DNA from: a virus | Direction: 5' to 3' (one strand) | DNA length: 64,000 nucleotides | Virus record (IMG/VR): IMGVR_UViG_3300006916_000041 | Span: 108,410-172,409 of that record | Shown: positions 23,592 through 32,631 of the stretch, piece by piece | Position numbering within the stretch: the stretch's first letter is position 1 | How the letters are laid out: every line of letters begins with the position of its first letter | The notes under the pieces: model-generated | What the model was told of the DNA's origin: nothing | Database searches by the model: none | Seen by the model: only the letters and a program-made list of their open reading frames with translations | Position numbers and translations under genes: made by a program

Positions 23592-24562
23592 TTAAGTGTA
23601 TCATACAATATAGACTCAGGCAATACTTTAAAGTCTAATTCGCTTCCTATAGGTTTTAAATCAAAATTAAAACTATAACTAGGAAACTGTTCGAATACTT
23701 GTATTATATCAGGCAAGTATTCAAAATTAAAAACAGTAACTAAATTATCTACATTTACAAATGAACTTTCGGGTTTGTTGTCTAATAGATATTGTGTATT
23801 TTTTAATGCTTTATCCCAGTTGTGTGGCCATCTAATAAAGTTATAGTTTTCGTTTATACTATCCAGACTAACAGTTACATTACTAGACTTCACTTTGTGT
23901 AAATTATCAATTATTTTTTTATTCATAACAGTAGCGTTAGTAGTAAACGTAAGTCCCATATCGTTACATGCACCGCTGTCAATGACTTTTCCTATTTCAT
24001 TCCAGTTTTCCGCTAGCAATGGCTCTCCACCAATTACTTTGAGTGTACCTACACGTCTATTGGCTATAAAGTCACTCACAACACGAGCTACGTCTACAGG
24101 CTTACCGTTTACTTCAGGACTATGACCCCACTTGCCTGGAAGTATTGTTTTGTCTGTAACGTTGCTTGTAATTTTTTCAATTAAACTACTGACTGTAGGA
24201 CTGCAAAATGGACATGCAAGATTACATGTATTACCTACTACTACATCTAATATATGATAATCCACTGCGTCATTTTTCTTCCAATGATACATAGGATTTA
24301 CACCTCCGCTACGTTCAGCAGTCTCGCACGGAACACACGCAGGATGAAAAGTTGTGTGCGTATTTTGCCAATCTATAAAATGATGCCTATTGTCGTGGTT
24401 TTCTAAATCTTCCCAACTGTTGCATTCTACCCACTGCTGATATTTTCTATCTATATTAAATCCATGCATATGACAACAAGGTCTTGATTTAAAATAAAGT
24501 TTATCGTTCTTTGTGGTAAACTCTACTCGCAGTGCCTTAGAAATCCACTCGCAGTTAACCAT
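23552..24562 (-). CDS. N-terminal-twitch radical SAM protein, C-terminus frameshifted
   Basis: 336 residues from ATG 24562, which has AAGGAT eight bases before it; an ATG at 24589 has none. The N-terminal array is C4, C29-C30, C76-x2-C79. The core is CNLACPFC (C113, C117, C120), and LKVIGGEPLL is the SAM motif. VSLDSINENYNFIRWPHNWDK carries the SxD...RxP.xW signature shared by its paralogues. The frame ends at 23552, about 50 residues short of where the -1 frame continues. It overlaps the upstream radical SAM gene by eight bases. Confidence 0.87.
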   Translation of the reverse strand: MVNCEWISKALRVEFTTKNDKLYFKSRPCCHMHGFNIDRKYQQWVECNSWEDLENHDNRHHFIDWQNTHTTFHPACVPCETAERSGGVNPMYHWKKNDAVDYHILDVVVGNTCNLACPFCSPTVSSLIEKITSNVTDKTILPGKWGHSPEVNGKPVDVARVVSDFIANRRVGTLKVIGGEPLLAENWNEIGKVIDSGACNDMGLTFTTNATVMNKKIIDNLHKVKSSNVTVSLDSINENYNFIRWPHNWDKALKNTQYLLDNKPESSFVNVDNLVTVFNFEYLPDIIQVFEQFPSYSFNFDLKPIGSELDFKVLPESILYDTLKNLIITTDILVLQ

Positions 24563-25898
24563 TAAACAAATCCTTGTATTGAGGAACAATATCTAGAATA
24601 TTTTGATTACGTATTTTGTCTAATTTTACAGTGTAACGAATAAATTCATCTAACCATTCTTCACTGTAATCTTCACTGAGCATAAACTTTTCCACACCAT
24701 CCAATAACTTAACAAAATTATTTTTAATATGGTCATTGTAATCAGTTGTTTGAATCCACTGCCTAAATGTATCATAGTGTGCAACAACCTGTTGTTTTAA
24801 TTGAGGAGGTAATACTTTTACATTGTAATATTTTGGACTGTGGCACATGTGATGTGTCACAATTGGTCTTGGACCAGTAACTGGATTATAACTGTCTAAT
24901 CCACTTTCTTCTAGTTTCCAGCGCATAAATTCAGGAAAATGAAATACGTTATATGGTGTAACTGTAAATGCGTACCATGCTTTTAAATTAACATCAGCTT
25001 GTTCTAAACGTTGCATATTTCTATAAACTGCTTGCCATTTTGCAGGAGTGCGCTGATAATCAAACACAGCACCAAATCCATCGATGCTAACGCCAATACG
25101 CACTTGTTTAAACTGTTCCCACAAATGAATGAGTTTGTCAGGCACCATTGTTAAATTGGTATTATATTCTAACCTAACTTTATTTGCACGACCACTAGCA
25201 ACCAAACGTTCTAAACTTTCTGTGTGTTCATCAATAATAAGAGGCTCTCCGCCTACAATATATATTTTTTTACTGTAAGGAGCATATTTTTCAAAGTTAT
25301 CCCAATACACATTGTTTTGCTGAAACCAATCATATTGATCTGTACTCCAACGACCTTTTGCATTTTTGACAAGTTGTATTTTCTCATGTGTATCCTTGTA
25401 GTGTGTTCTGTCATGTAATTTTACATAATCATCATACCAAGTATGACTGTCAGTAGGGCCGCACATTCTACATTTGAGATTGCAAAAGTTTCCATATCTG
25501 ATGTCAATAAATTCTATATCTTGTTTGCTTGTGTCTATTGTACCGTCTTGGTCTGTGAAACTTTGTACTTTTTCTAAACTCAAATCTCCAAACCATTTAC
25601 CCCAGTCTTCGTTTTCATATTCACGTCGACTGCGTATACCATTTAGTTCTTCTTGTCTACAGCGTTCACATTCTGGATGCCATTCGCCTTTCATCATTGA
25701 CTGACGAACTTGTTTTAGTAAAGGAGCATTACGAGCTTTGTTCCAATCATCTTTGCCAGCATTGTATGTTTCACCTGTTTCTTTTTTCATAATGCCACGC
25801 TGAGGACTATAGCTGTTTGTGTTACAACAGATACGCAAATCCCCATTGTTTCTCAGATTAATACTGTTCCAAGGTAGTGGACAAAATGTACAACTCAT
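24555..25898 (-). CDS. N-terminal-twitch radical SAM protein
   Basis: 447 residues. The N-terminal array is CTFC (C3, C6), CC (C24, C25) and CERC (C77, C80). The core CNLKCRMC is C139, C143, C146, with YIVGGEPLIIDEH. GVSIDGFGAVFDYQRTPAKW is the group signature. NCBI lists proteins of this layout as twitch domain-containing radical SAM proteins, without a known reaction. Coupled by ATGA to the B12-type radical SAM gene upstream. Confidence 0.9.
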   Translation of the reverse strand: MSCTFCPLPWNSINLRNNGDLRICCNTNSYSPQRGIMKKETGETYNAGKDDWNKARNAPLLKQVRQSMMKGEWHPECERCRQEELNGIRSRREYENEDWGKWFGDLSLEKVQSFTDQDGTIDTSKQDIEFIDIRYGNFCNLKCRMCGPTDSHTWYDDYVKLHDRTHYKDTHEKIQLVKNAKGRWSTDQYDWFQQNNVYWDNFEKYAPYSKKIYIVGGEPLIIDEHTESLERLVASGRANKVRLEYNTNLTMVPDKLIHLWEQFKQVRIGVSIDGFGAVFDYQRTPAKWQAVYRNMQRLEQADVNLKAWYAFTVTPYNVFHFPEFMRWKLEESGLDSYNPVTGPRPIVTHHMCHSPKYYNVKVLPPQLKQQVVAHYDTFRQWIQTTDYNDHIKNNFVKLLDGVEKFMLSEDYSEEWLDEFIRYTVKLDKIRNQNILDIVPQYKDLFNG

Positions 25899-27364
25899 TG
25901 GTTTTTCCTTGTATTAATATCTTCTTCAGCTCTTTTGACAGAAATAAGATCATCTCTTTTAGGTCTTGCATAATATTGTTCGTTTAAATCATCTACAAGT
26001 TTTCTAACTTCGTATAATCTTCGTTCTCTTACTTCCAATGAATTATCTTTCCATGTCCAGTCTATATGATCATTATAATGTGTGATGCCGTCTTTAAATT
26101 TTTTGTAAGCCACCATACCCGATCCTAAATGCATTATATTACCAAAACTAAATGATATGTACTCTGCATGTCCTCTTTCAAATAGCTTGCGTACAGTGTC
26201 TAATGTGTGCTGATGATGTTGTTCTGTTTCAGTTACATATCCTACAATCATTAAAAAGGTTTGATGAATTTCTAAATCTTTCAGTGTATCGAAACAAAAC
26301 CACATATCCTCGTCAGTAAATTTTTTACCCATTTCCCATCTAATATCTTCACAAAAACTTTCAACACCTATTTCTAGTCTTCCACATCCGCTAGCTTTCA
26401 TTAACACATAATCATCGTAAGTCATTTGGTGTTGACTTCTCACAATCCATTGACTACTCCACTCAATCTTCTCTTCATTTTTTTCATTATAATCTTTTAA
26501 AATATTGCATAAACTTCTAAAATGTTTCATGCTACCATTTATTAAACTGTCAGTAAAAAGAAACATATTTCTGTTATATTTTTCTGCACAATATATTATT
26601 TCATTGGCAATACTTTCTCCTGATCTAAAAATATACTTGGGCCAAATTTCATATACATTACAAAAATCACAGCGTTTAACGCATCCTCTACTACCAGTTA
26701 CATATATAGGTTTATAATCCACCGGAGGATTGTATATATCCCATTTAATATCGCTGTAATCTGGTAACGGAATACTTTCTAAATTTTCAAAAGGAACTTT
26801 GTATTTTTTTGTTTCAGATGTTTTGTATGTGTTTATTAGTTCAATGATAGCTTTTTCTCCATCACCTTCTACATAAAAGTCAACGAACTCATCATATTGT
26901 CCATAGAGTCTGATGATCCTCTCCATGTATCTTGGCAAGATACCAGTGCCTCCCCATACAATTATTATATCAGGATCGGCTTGTTTTATTAGTTTACTTA
27001 GATATATCGAACTACAATGACTGTATTCAGATAACAAACTTAATCCTACAAATTTTGGTTTTAATTCCAAAATTTCTTTAACTTTTTGTTTCCAAAATTC
27101 CTCGGATATTGGTACAAGTGTTTCAACAAACTTGGGATATCTATCTAAGAAAAATGCACTATCATCTTTCTCATAATAATGATACCCGAGCTCGCCTTCT
27201 AAGTTGTTTAGCCAGTTAAAAAACTCTATGTTTAAATCAATTATCAATGAACTAATATTGTGTTCATTCAAAACTGTTTTTAATAGTGCAGGTCCAACAC
27301 TGGGTGCTTCTACACTCATTTTAGGCATTGATAAAAAGACAAAATCAATCTCCGAGTTGCTCAT
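25895..27364 (-). CDS. cobalamin-binding-domain radical SAM protein
   Basis: 489 residues from ATG 27364. Residues 1 to about 180 resemble the B12-binding Rossmann domain (SVGPALLKTVLNEHNISSLIIDLN, FVGLSLLSEYSHC, IIVWGGTGILP). The core CVKRCDFC (C228, C232, C235) follows, then FTDSLINGS and GRLEIGVESF, typical of the MiaB/BchE-like class. Members methylate unactivated carbon or rearrange rings using methylcobalamin. The canonical DxHxxG of some B12 proteins is absent, as in several members of this class. It is the only member of this type among the 17. Confidence 0.88.
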   Translation of the reverse strand: MSNSEIDFVFLSMPKMSVEAPSVGPALLKTVLNEHNISSLIIDLNIEFFNWLNNLEGELGYHYYEKDDSAFFLDRYPKFVETLVPISEEFWKQKVKEILELKPKFVGLSLLSEYSHCSSIYLSKLIKQADPDIIIVWGGTGILPRYMERIIRLYGQYDEFVDFYVEGDGEKAIIELINTYKTSETKKYKVPFENLESIPLPDYSDIKWDIYNPPVDYKPIYVTGSRGCVKRCDFCNVYEIWPKYIFRSGESIANEIIYCAEKYNRNMFLFTDSLINGSMKHFRSLCNILKDYNEKNEEKIEWSSQWIVRSQHQMTYDDYVLMKASGCGRLEIGVESFCEDIRWEMGKKFTDEDMWFCFDTLKDLEIHQTFLMIVGYVTETEQHHQHTLDTVRKLFERGHAEYISFSFGNIMHLGSGMVAYKKFKDGITHYNDHIDWTWKDNSLEVRERRLYEVRKLVDDLNEQYYARPKRDDLISVKRAEEDINTRKNQ

Positions 27365-28754
27365 CAAAAATGTCCTTCATTTCTGGAAATGTTGCACTGA
27401 AACTATTGTTACGCTGGCGATCACACAGTGCTAAAAACTCTTGCATTTCTGGTAAACGTACACTCCAGTCTTCGCTTTCCATAAAACTTAGCATGCCTTC
27501 TAAACGTTTGATTCCATATTCAGCATTTCTCCAGGTATCGTAATCTACTTTGCCTTTGTGCCAACTAGGTATACTTAATTCCCAATTGTCTTCCCACCAT
27601 GGATAAAACTGTTCGTATTTTTCTCTACACTTTGCTTTAAACCAGTCTGGCAATACTTTTACATTTAAATGTGCTGGATGATAAACAAAGTGATAGTTAA
27701 TACCACCTGCACCAAATGGCCACATATTAATCTTGTTAAACTTTTGTTCTAATTTCCATTTAATGAAATCAGGCAAGTAATAAATGTTTAAGGCTTGTAC
27801 TGCACAAGCAACTGTGATTTCTACATTGTTACTAGTTTCTTTATCTAGTATGTGGAACACTTCTTCAGTGCGCTTCCATTCACTTGGATAACGTATATAA
27901 TCATTCATAGCATGTATGCTGTCTACACTATAGTGAAAACGTACAAGTTTGAATTCTCGCCATAGATCAAATAAATCCTCTCTCCATTCAACTCCATTTG
28001 AGTTGTAACGTAGTTCGAGATTTTTTGCGTGACCTTGACGTATACATTCTTCAAGTATTTTATAATGCTCCTCAATAATTAAACTTTCTCCTCCAGCAAA
28101 ATAAATTTGCTGCATGTTTGGAATTTGTTCATAAAACTGTTGCCAAAACGTGGGATTTTGTTTGTGCCAATTATAACTACTCCCGTTAATACTTCCTTTA
28201 TCACGCCACATTGTATTTTCTTTTAGCGTTTCATTTTGTATTTGAGGATGTATAGCACTCCAGTCTTTAACCCAACCTGAACTATCGTGTGGGCTACACA
28301 TCACACAAGCTAACTGACACTTTGTTCCAAAACGTAAATCAATATAAGTTAATTCAGGCGGAACTTCTCCGTCATCTGTGGTATTTTCTAATAAACGGTC
28401 AACATCAACACGCCGACTCCAATATCTTGTTTCCCACATACGTTTACTGTTGTGTCCAGCAGCTTCTTCTTTAAAACATTTAGCACAACTAGGAGGGATC
28501 TCACCATTGATCATCTGCTTGCGCACATTGCGCATGTATTTGCTGTTCCATGCTGTTTGAAAATCTGTTACATTTAAATTGTTGGGCTTGCCTTCATCGT
28601 CTTTGAGTACGCCAACCATACCTCCGTGTTGTTTATCATTTGTAGGACCCACACTACTAGCATTAGCCGTACAACATACTCTCATACTTCCGTCGGGTCG
28701 GGTGCTTAAATGTACCCATGGTAAGATACAAAATGTGTCACTTGGTTTTGTCAT
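27345..28754 (-). CDS. N-terminal-twitch radical SAM protein with GGES
   Basis: 469 residues. FCILPWVHLSTRPDG carries C9, then CC (C27, C28) and CAKC (C90, C93). The core is CQLACVMC (C146, C150, C153). The SAM motif reads GGES instead of GGEP. HYSVDSIHAMNDYIRYPSEW is the signature. Overlaps the B12-type gene by 20 bases and is coupled to the SPASM-type gene upstream, so at least five radical SAM proteins come from one message. Confidence 0.9.
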   Translation of the reverse strand: MTKPSDTFCILPWVHLSTRPDGSMRVCCTANASSVGPTNDKQHGGMVGVLKDDEGKPNNLNVTDFQTAWNSKYMRNVRKQMINGEIPPSCAKCFKEEAAGHNSKRMWETRYWSRRVDVDRLLENTTDDGEVPPELTYIDLRFGTKCQLACVMCSPHDSSGWVKDWSAIHPQIQNETLKENTMWRDKGSINGSSYNWHKQNPTFWQQFYEQIPNMQQIYFAGGESLIIEEHYKILEECIRQGHAKNLELRYNSNGVEWREDLFDLWREFKLVRFHYSVDSIHAMNDYIRYPSEWKRTEEVFHILDKETSNNVEITVACAVQALNIYYLPDFIKWKLEQKFNKINMWPFGAGGINYHFVYHPAHLNVKVLPDWFKAKCREKYEQFYPWWEDNWELSIPSWHKGKVDYDTWRNAEYGIKRLEGMLSFMESEDWSVRLPEMQEFLALCDRQRNNSFSATFPEMKDIFDEQLGD

Positions 28755-29833
28755 TTAAATTGCTCTGCAAATGGATCAAACTCAGTTCCGCACTTCATAG
28801 CACACACCCCTAGCTTTCCTTGAGCTACACTGTCGAATGTCCAACTATCACTAATACTACTTAGTAGTGATCCTTGCATCACTTTTTTGATACCATGCTC
28901 TATCACATTGATTGCTTGCTTGCTGCCAGCACGATCAATATGATCCCATATTTGTTCTACACGATAATCCTTGTGCCACCATTTGTACATGCGTCCGCCA
29001 GTCCAACAACAAGGCATTAGCAAGCCTTCTGCTGTAATAAAGATTTCTTTTTTCTCTACAGCTTTGCAGTTTATACTACACTTGTCATAATAATCTCGCA
29101 TACTGCCGTATGTTTTTTCAATTTCTTTTTGTTTTAACAATGCTAGGTTTTGATTTTCAACTTTAGTTGGTTTAGCAATTGCTTGTGTTTGTTCACCTTT
29201 TCGATTACGTGCTTGATGCACATCCTTTTGTTCACTTTTAGCAGTAAAGAAACGGCCTGACTTTTTAAGCTGGAACCGTTCCACACCCCAAGACTCTGCT
29301 AGTTCACGTGCTTCGTCGACTTGGTGTTCGTTGTGTCCAAACACAATGTAGTCCCAACGTGCTCTACCGCCAGCATCTATAAATGCTCGCATGTTGCGTT
29401 CTACGTTAGCCCAGACAACATTCTGCCTGTATAAATGATTAGTGTCACTAAGACCATCCACGCTGAAAATAACAGTGCCCATTCTACCAAAGACTTGGGC
29501 AAGTTCACGCCACCATGTTTCATCTTTTGCTCCTGCATTTGTATTCATACTCAACCACATTGTGGGGTTATGTTCTCTGAAGTATTTAAATATTTCCAAC
29601 GTGTCGTGTGCAACAATAGGATCACCCAAGTTACCACACATGTACATAGTCTCAAGTTGTTGAATAAAATCTGGTTCGAATATACGTTTGCAATCTTCTA
29701 AACTTAGTTCGGCATTAGTAATGTGACGATTGTCTGCTCCGCCATTTTCATTACGATCACACATCGGACATGCTGCTTGACAACGTTGTGTAATTTCTAA
29801 ATGAACCATTTTTATTTCTTCGTATGTATACAC
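28751..29833 (-). CDS. radical SAM/SPASM protein, CPMCDRN type
   Basis: 360 residues starting at GTG 29833, which shares one base with the upstream stop (TAGTG). Alignment with paralogues at 42109 and 43251 supports this start. CQAACPMC is C18, C22, C25. The SAM motif reads CGNLGDP instead of GGEP. C-terminal CSINCKAVEKKEIFI, LLMPCCWTG and CAMKC make a SPASM-like auxiliary site. IFSVDGLSDTNHLYRQNVVW is a group signature. Confidence 0.9.
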   Translation of the reverse strand: MYTYEEIKMVHLEITQRCQAACPMCDRNENGGADNRHITNAELSLEDCKRIFEPDFIQQLETMYMCGNLGDPIVAHDTLEIFKYFREHNPTMWLSMNTNAGAKDETWWRELAQVFGRMGTVIFSVDGLSDTNHLYRQNVVWANVERNMRAFIDAGGRARWDYIVFGHNEHQVDEARELAESWGVERFQLKKSGRFFTAKSEQKDVHQARNRKGEQTQAIAKPTKVENQNLALLKQKEIEKTYGSMRDYYDKCSINCKAVEKKEIFITAEGLLMPCCWTGGRMYKWWHKDYRVEQIWDHIDRAGSKQAINVIEHGIKKVMQGSLLSSISDSWTFDSVAQGKLGVCAMKCGTEFDPFAEQFK

Positions 29834-30195
29834 TAGTCGTTGTCCCAGTACATGGTGTTATGCTTTTGAAAAAAATATTCTCTTTCTACAGCTACCATAT
29901 CGTCATAACTAACACGATGCTGATTGTGTATGCCAGACTTGCTAATACTAACTCGTACATGAGGATCCGGTATACGTTCAGGCCTGGGCCCATGTTTTTT
30001 ATATTGTACAAACCAGCGACTACCTTCACATTCTATGTTATGCCCTTCGCTGTTTTTCCAATTACGCAGTAAATCTTCAAATATTTCTGAAAAAACATAA
30101 TAAGTAAGCGCATACACATCACTTACTTTAAAAGTTATTGAAACTTTGTTTTCTTTTTTGAAAAAATAAATTTTAATTGGTTTAGTAAACTTCAT
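29833..30195 (-). CDS. hypothetical phage protein
   Basis: 120 residues, basic. IKIYFFKKENKVSITFKVSD begins as beta-hairpin, and RVSISKSGIHNQHRVSYDDM follows. No family recognised. It shares one base with the radical SAM gene downstream (TAGTG), so it is in the same operon and probably belongs with it functionally. A GATAAATA octamer lies 18 bases before its ATG. Confidence 0.6.
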   Translation of the reverse strand: MKFTKPIKIYFFKKENKVSITFKVSDVYALTYYVFSEIFEDLLRNWKNSEGHNIECEGSRWFVQYKKHGPRPERIPDPHVRVSISKSGIHNQHRVSYDDMVAVEREYFFQKHNTMYWDND

Positions 30196-30212
30196 TAAAA
30201 TGCCTGTTAATA

Positions 30213-30437
30213 TTATTTATCGTATATTAGTTTAACATCTTTTCCTGGCCCATATCGACTAGGCAAATCACCATACTCACCAACATACCATTCAATAACT
30301 GCTTTATACCATAAATGACTGTCGTGATATGCAAGTTTATTAAACTTGTAGATGTTATTATTAGTTGCTTGCATTGTACTTAATGCACGAGCACTTTCTT
30401 TTTGCAATTCTCTTACTGATAAATCATTTATATCCAA
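30213..30437 (-). CDS. small hypothetical protein
   Basis: 74 residues: MDINDLSVRELQKESARALS, a helical start, then HLWYKAVIEWYVGEYGDLP. It overlaps the end of the tandem-repeat gene by 14 bases. Its last codons overlap a GATAAATA late-promoter candidate. No family recognised. Confidence 0.6.
   Translation of the reverse strand: MDINDLSVRELQKESARALSTMQATNNNIYKFNKLAYHDSHLWYKAVIEWYVGEYGDLPSRYGPGKDVKLIYDK
30214..30221 (-). promoter_or_regulatory. candidate late promoter (GATAAATA)
   Basis: Minus-strand GATAAATA, 18 bases before ATG 30195, overlapping the stop of the preceding gene. It would start the message running into the radical SAM genes at 29.8-23.4 kb. Confidence 0.45.
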
Positions 30438-31608
30438 TTAACATAAACCTCGTATATTTTGGTAGTTTTAATTTTCCACTGTATAACAGTTGGCTCATTG
30501 GAGCCATTTTTTTAAACTCTTGTACGTTACTTACACAATTTACATGCTCGTCAATTTCATAATAATTATTACTTTGTAATACTACTAATTTTCCTTTTGG
30601 TATTTTAGTATACCATTCTTTAAAATTAGTTATGTGTTCACAACTCGTATTAATAATTGTATCTGGCACGTCTGTAATTTCTTTACTCATACGATTGTTA
30701 GCATTACTCCAGAATTGCCAGGTGTGTTCGCTGTAATCTATATTGTGTATATCTTCTACCAGTGCTTTAAACTTCCACTTCTCCATAAACCAAGGCTTGT
30801 TAAACACTTCTGCAATATCTATTGTTGTAGGGTCGATATCAAAAGATCTAACTTTATCTACATTAACGTTACTCTCAAATAACATTGTAGCTAGTGTAGC
30901 ATACCATCCTGCACATAAGAAGACTGTGCCTAGTTCTACATCAAGATCTTTTAGTTTACTTACTAACCAAAGTTTACTTTCAAGTTGACCTCTACTAAAG
31001 CAATCTGGATCTATACTTTTGTTATTAACAAAGAAGTTTTTAAATGCTGCTGTAAACTGTGTGTCTACGTATTGTTCTAATAGCCCCCAAAGTTTCCATG
31101 TATTATTATTTGTAATAAGTTTACGTAAATCATCGTTACCTAGTAACTTAAAAATACTGCGAATGTTTTTGTTTACAATGGCAGTTCTGTATAAGTGTAT
31201 AGTTTCGTCATCTTCAGGAAATAGTCTGAACAAACTGTACAAGTTTTCTTCTAACATAGCTCGTCGAAGATCGTCAACGTGCCAACTGTCTTGATGTTCC
31301 AATAACCTAAACAAACTATTTAAATTTTTTTCAACAACAGTTTTTCGAATGTCTGTTAAGTTAGTAATGTTTAACTTAGCTTCCTTTAATACTCTGAATA
31401 CACTGTGCCAATTTTCGTCAACAACTGCTCGACGTAGTTCTTGGTTTTCTTCACACAGTCTGAAAATACTGCTAAGATCACGGTCCACTACTGCACGTCT
31501 TAGATCACTGAGTTCAGATATGTCTGGATATAGTATTTCAAAACGATCTAACAATTCGTGCAGGGGTAGAGGAAAATCTTTTTCATCGTCATTATCAATC
31601 TTCATCAT
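30424..31608 (-). CDS. tandem-repeat protein fused to methyltransferase-like domain
   Basis: 394 residues. From about 35 to 190 there are six copies of a 21-33-residue unit with the pattern LRRAVVxxNLxSIFRLL. The C-terminal half reads like a class I methyltransferase: GTVFLCAGWYATLATMLF (motif I region), VRSFDIDPTTIDIAE, then DTIINTSCEHITNFKEWY and GKLVVLQSNNY. The repeats may bind a protein or nucleic-acid partner. SAM-dependent methylation is probable but the acceptor is unknown. Overlaps the glycosyltransferase-like gene upstream by 14 bases. Confidence 0.72.
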   Translation of the reverse strand: MMKIDNDDEKDFPLPLHELLDRFEILYPDISELSDLRRAVVDRDLSSIFRLCEENQELRRAVVDENWHSVFRVLKEAKLNITNLTDIRKTVVEKNLNSLFRLLEHQDSWHVDDLRRAMLEENLYSLFRLFPEDDETIHLYRTAIVNKNIRSIFKLLGNDDLRKLITNNNTWKLWGLLEQYVDTQFTAAFKNFFVNNKSIDPDCFSRGQLESKLWLVSKLKDLDVELGTVFLCAGWYATLATMLFESNVNVDKVRSFDIDPTTIDIAEVFNKPWFMEKWKFKALVEDIHNIDYSEHTWQFWSNANNRMSKEITDVPDTIINTSCEHITNFKEWYTKIPKGKLVVLQSNNYYEIDEHVNCVSNVQEFKKMAPMSQLLYSGKLKLPKYTRFMLIGYK

Positions 31609-32314
31609 CTTTCAAAGACTCTTCATACTGTTCACGCAACCAGTCAAAGTCATTAATAAGTTTTAATACTTTGTCATTTTTGCGATAGTGTGTACCAAAG
31701 TCCCGTCCCTGATTTGCTCCCATTATACTGTAATCACCGTACGGTCTATCTTTGCCTCTAGTACACCAAATATTCAGTCTATATTCATTATCTATATTAT
31801 CGCCATTTGGAATAATACTACTTGCAAGTTTTGTACATTCTCTGAATGCGCTTTTCCAAGTTTCAAAAGGATTGGTATTGAATGCAGTAACATTACTGAT
31901 TTGAAACTGCGGAACAAAAGGACAACCTAATGTAGTAGTCATATCAACATTCCAAGTCTTGGCTTCTAACATTTGTTTGCGAGGAAACAGTTTCACGCCA
32001 CCATATCCGTACAATAGATCATTTACAGGATTTCTACTGCGCCAGGTATATATACAATCAGTTTGGGGGAAATGATCGTATTCCAATTGATTACTTTTAG
32101 GAATAAAATCAAATTTAAATGTTTCTTCGATAACAGCATCAGCATCTACTACATAAAAATGATTTGTTTCTGCGATCCTAGCTGCGGCTTGGTGAGCATC
32201 AAAAATACCTTTAACACCTTCAACACGCTTTGCGTGAGGTGCAAATAACTGTAAAATTTCAAAATTTTCATCAGCTGTTTCTTCATAATAGCTGATTTGA
32301 ATAACGTCTAACAT
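31595..32314 (-). CDS. glycosyltransferase-like protein (GT-A type, DxD)
   Basis: 239 residues. YYEETADENFEILQLFAPHAKRVEGVKGIFDAHQAAARIAETNHFYVVDADAVI includes DAD (57-59), the metal/nucleotide-sugar motif. LLYGYGGVKLFPRKQM and FRECTKLAS are shared with the gene at 54093, a clear paralogue. It would transfer a sugar, perhaps to a virion protein or a cell-surface glycan. A sigma70-like promoter and an AATAAATA octamer lie just before it. Confidence 0.75.
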   Translation of the reverse strand: MLDVIQISYYEETADENFEILQLFAPHAKRVEGVKGIFDAHQAAARIAETNHFYVVDADAVIEETFKFDFIPKSNQLEYDHFPQTDCIYTWRSRNPVNDLLYGYGGVKLFPRKQMLEAKTWNVDMTTTLGCPFVPQFQISNVTAFNTNPFETWKSAFRECTKLASSIIPNGDNIDNEYRLNIWCTRGKDRPYGDYSIMGANQGRDFGTHYRKNDKVLKLINDFDWLREQYEESLKDDED

Positions 32315-32339
32315 ACTGATATTTTATCCTTGTAGAACA

Positions 32340-32368
32340 ATTATAACTGCTGCATCAATCAAAGTCAA
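32340..32368 (-). promoter_or_regulatory. sigma70-like promoter for the 32314 gene
   Basis: On the minus strand TTGACT (32368-32363), a 17-base spacer, then TATAAT (32345-32340), 26 bases before ATG 32314. It could start transcription of the left half of the minus block independently of the tail genes. Confidence 0.7.
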
Positions 32369-32382
32369 GCAGTAACTTGTGT

Positions 32383-32390
32383 TATTTATT
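32383..32390 (-). promoter_or_regulatory. candidate late promoter (AATAAATA)
   Basis: Minus-strand AATAAATA overlapping the stop of the small membrane protein gene, 15 bases upstream of the sigma70-like promoter. The two would give early/middle and late starts for the same genes. Confidence 0.4.
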
Positions 32391-32631
32391 GAATTATATA
32401 CGTATATATTAACAGCGGAATAATGATAAAAAATTGCGGTAAAAAGTTAAGAAGTATGCTTTTCTCTCGCCATTGCCAGCCGCAGTAGCACCATCCTGCT
32501 GCTCCCAACAGTTGAGCAAGTGAATTCCAAGGTGTTATACCCAAGGTGTGCAAGACCATCGCAACAAGAATGGTCACTGCACTAGCATACTTTATGTATG
32601 TAACTGTTTTATATTGATATTCTGTTGTCAT
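32386..32631 (-). CDS. small integral membrane protein, DUF6552-like
   Basis: 81 residues with two or three membrane helices (YIKYASAVTILVAMVLHTLG; LAQLLGAAGWCYCGW; FLPQFFIIIPLLIYTYI). TPWN and W-x-W-R-E-K-S around the second helix recall DUF6552 proteins. It is too short and in the wrong place for TctB (about 150 residues, four helices), even though tctC and tctA lie nearby. Overlaps the oxygenase gene by 23 bases. Confidence 0.65.
   Translation of the reverse strand: MTTEYQYKTVTYIKYASAVTILVAMVLHTLGITPWNSLAQLLGAAGWCYCGWQWREKSILLNFLPQFFIIIPLLIYTYIIQ

Noticed and set aside
23580-23596. Programmed -1 frameshift signal in the radical SAM gene
   Set aside because: The zero frame reads CTT-AAA-AAC, which does not make a X-XXY-YYZ heptamer, and I see no clear stimulatory stem.
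30424-31608. Repeats as ankyrin, TPR or HEAT
   Set aside because: The unit LRRAVVxxNLxSIFRLL lacks the key residues of these families; left as unassigned.
32386-32631. Small membrane protein as the missing TctB
   Set aside because: 81 residues with two or three helices is about half of TctB, and an oxygenase gene separates it from tctC.
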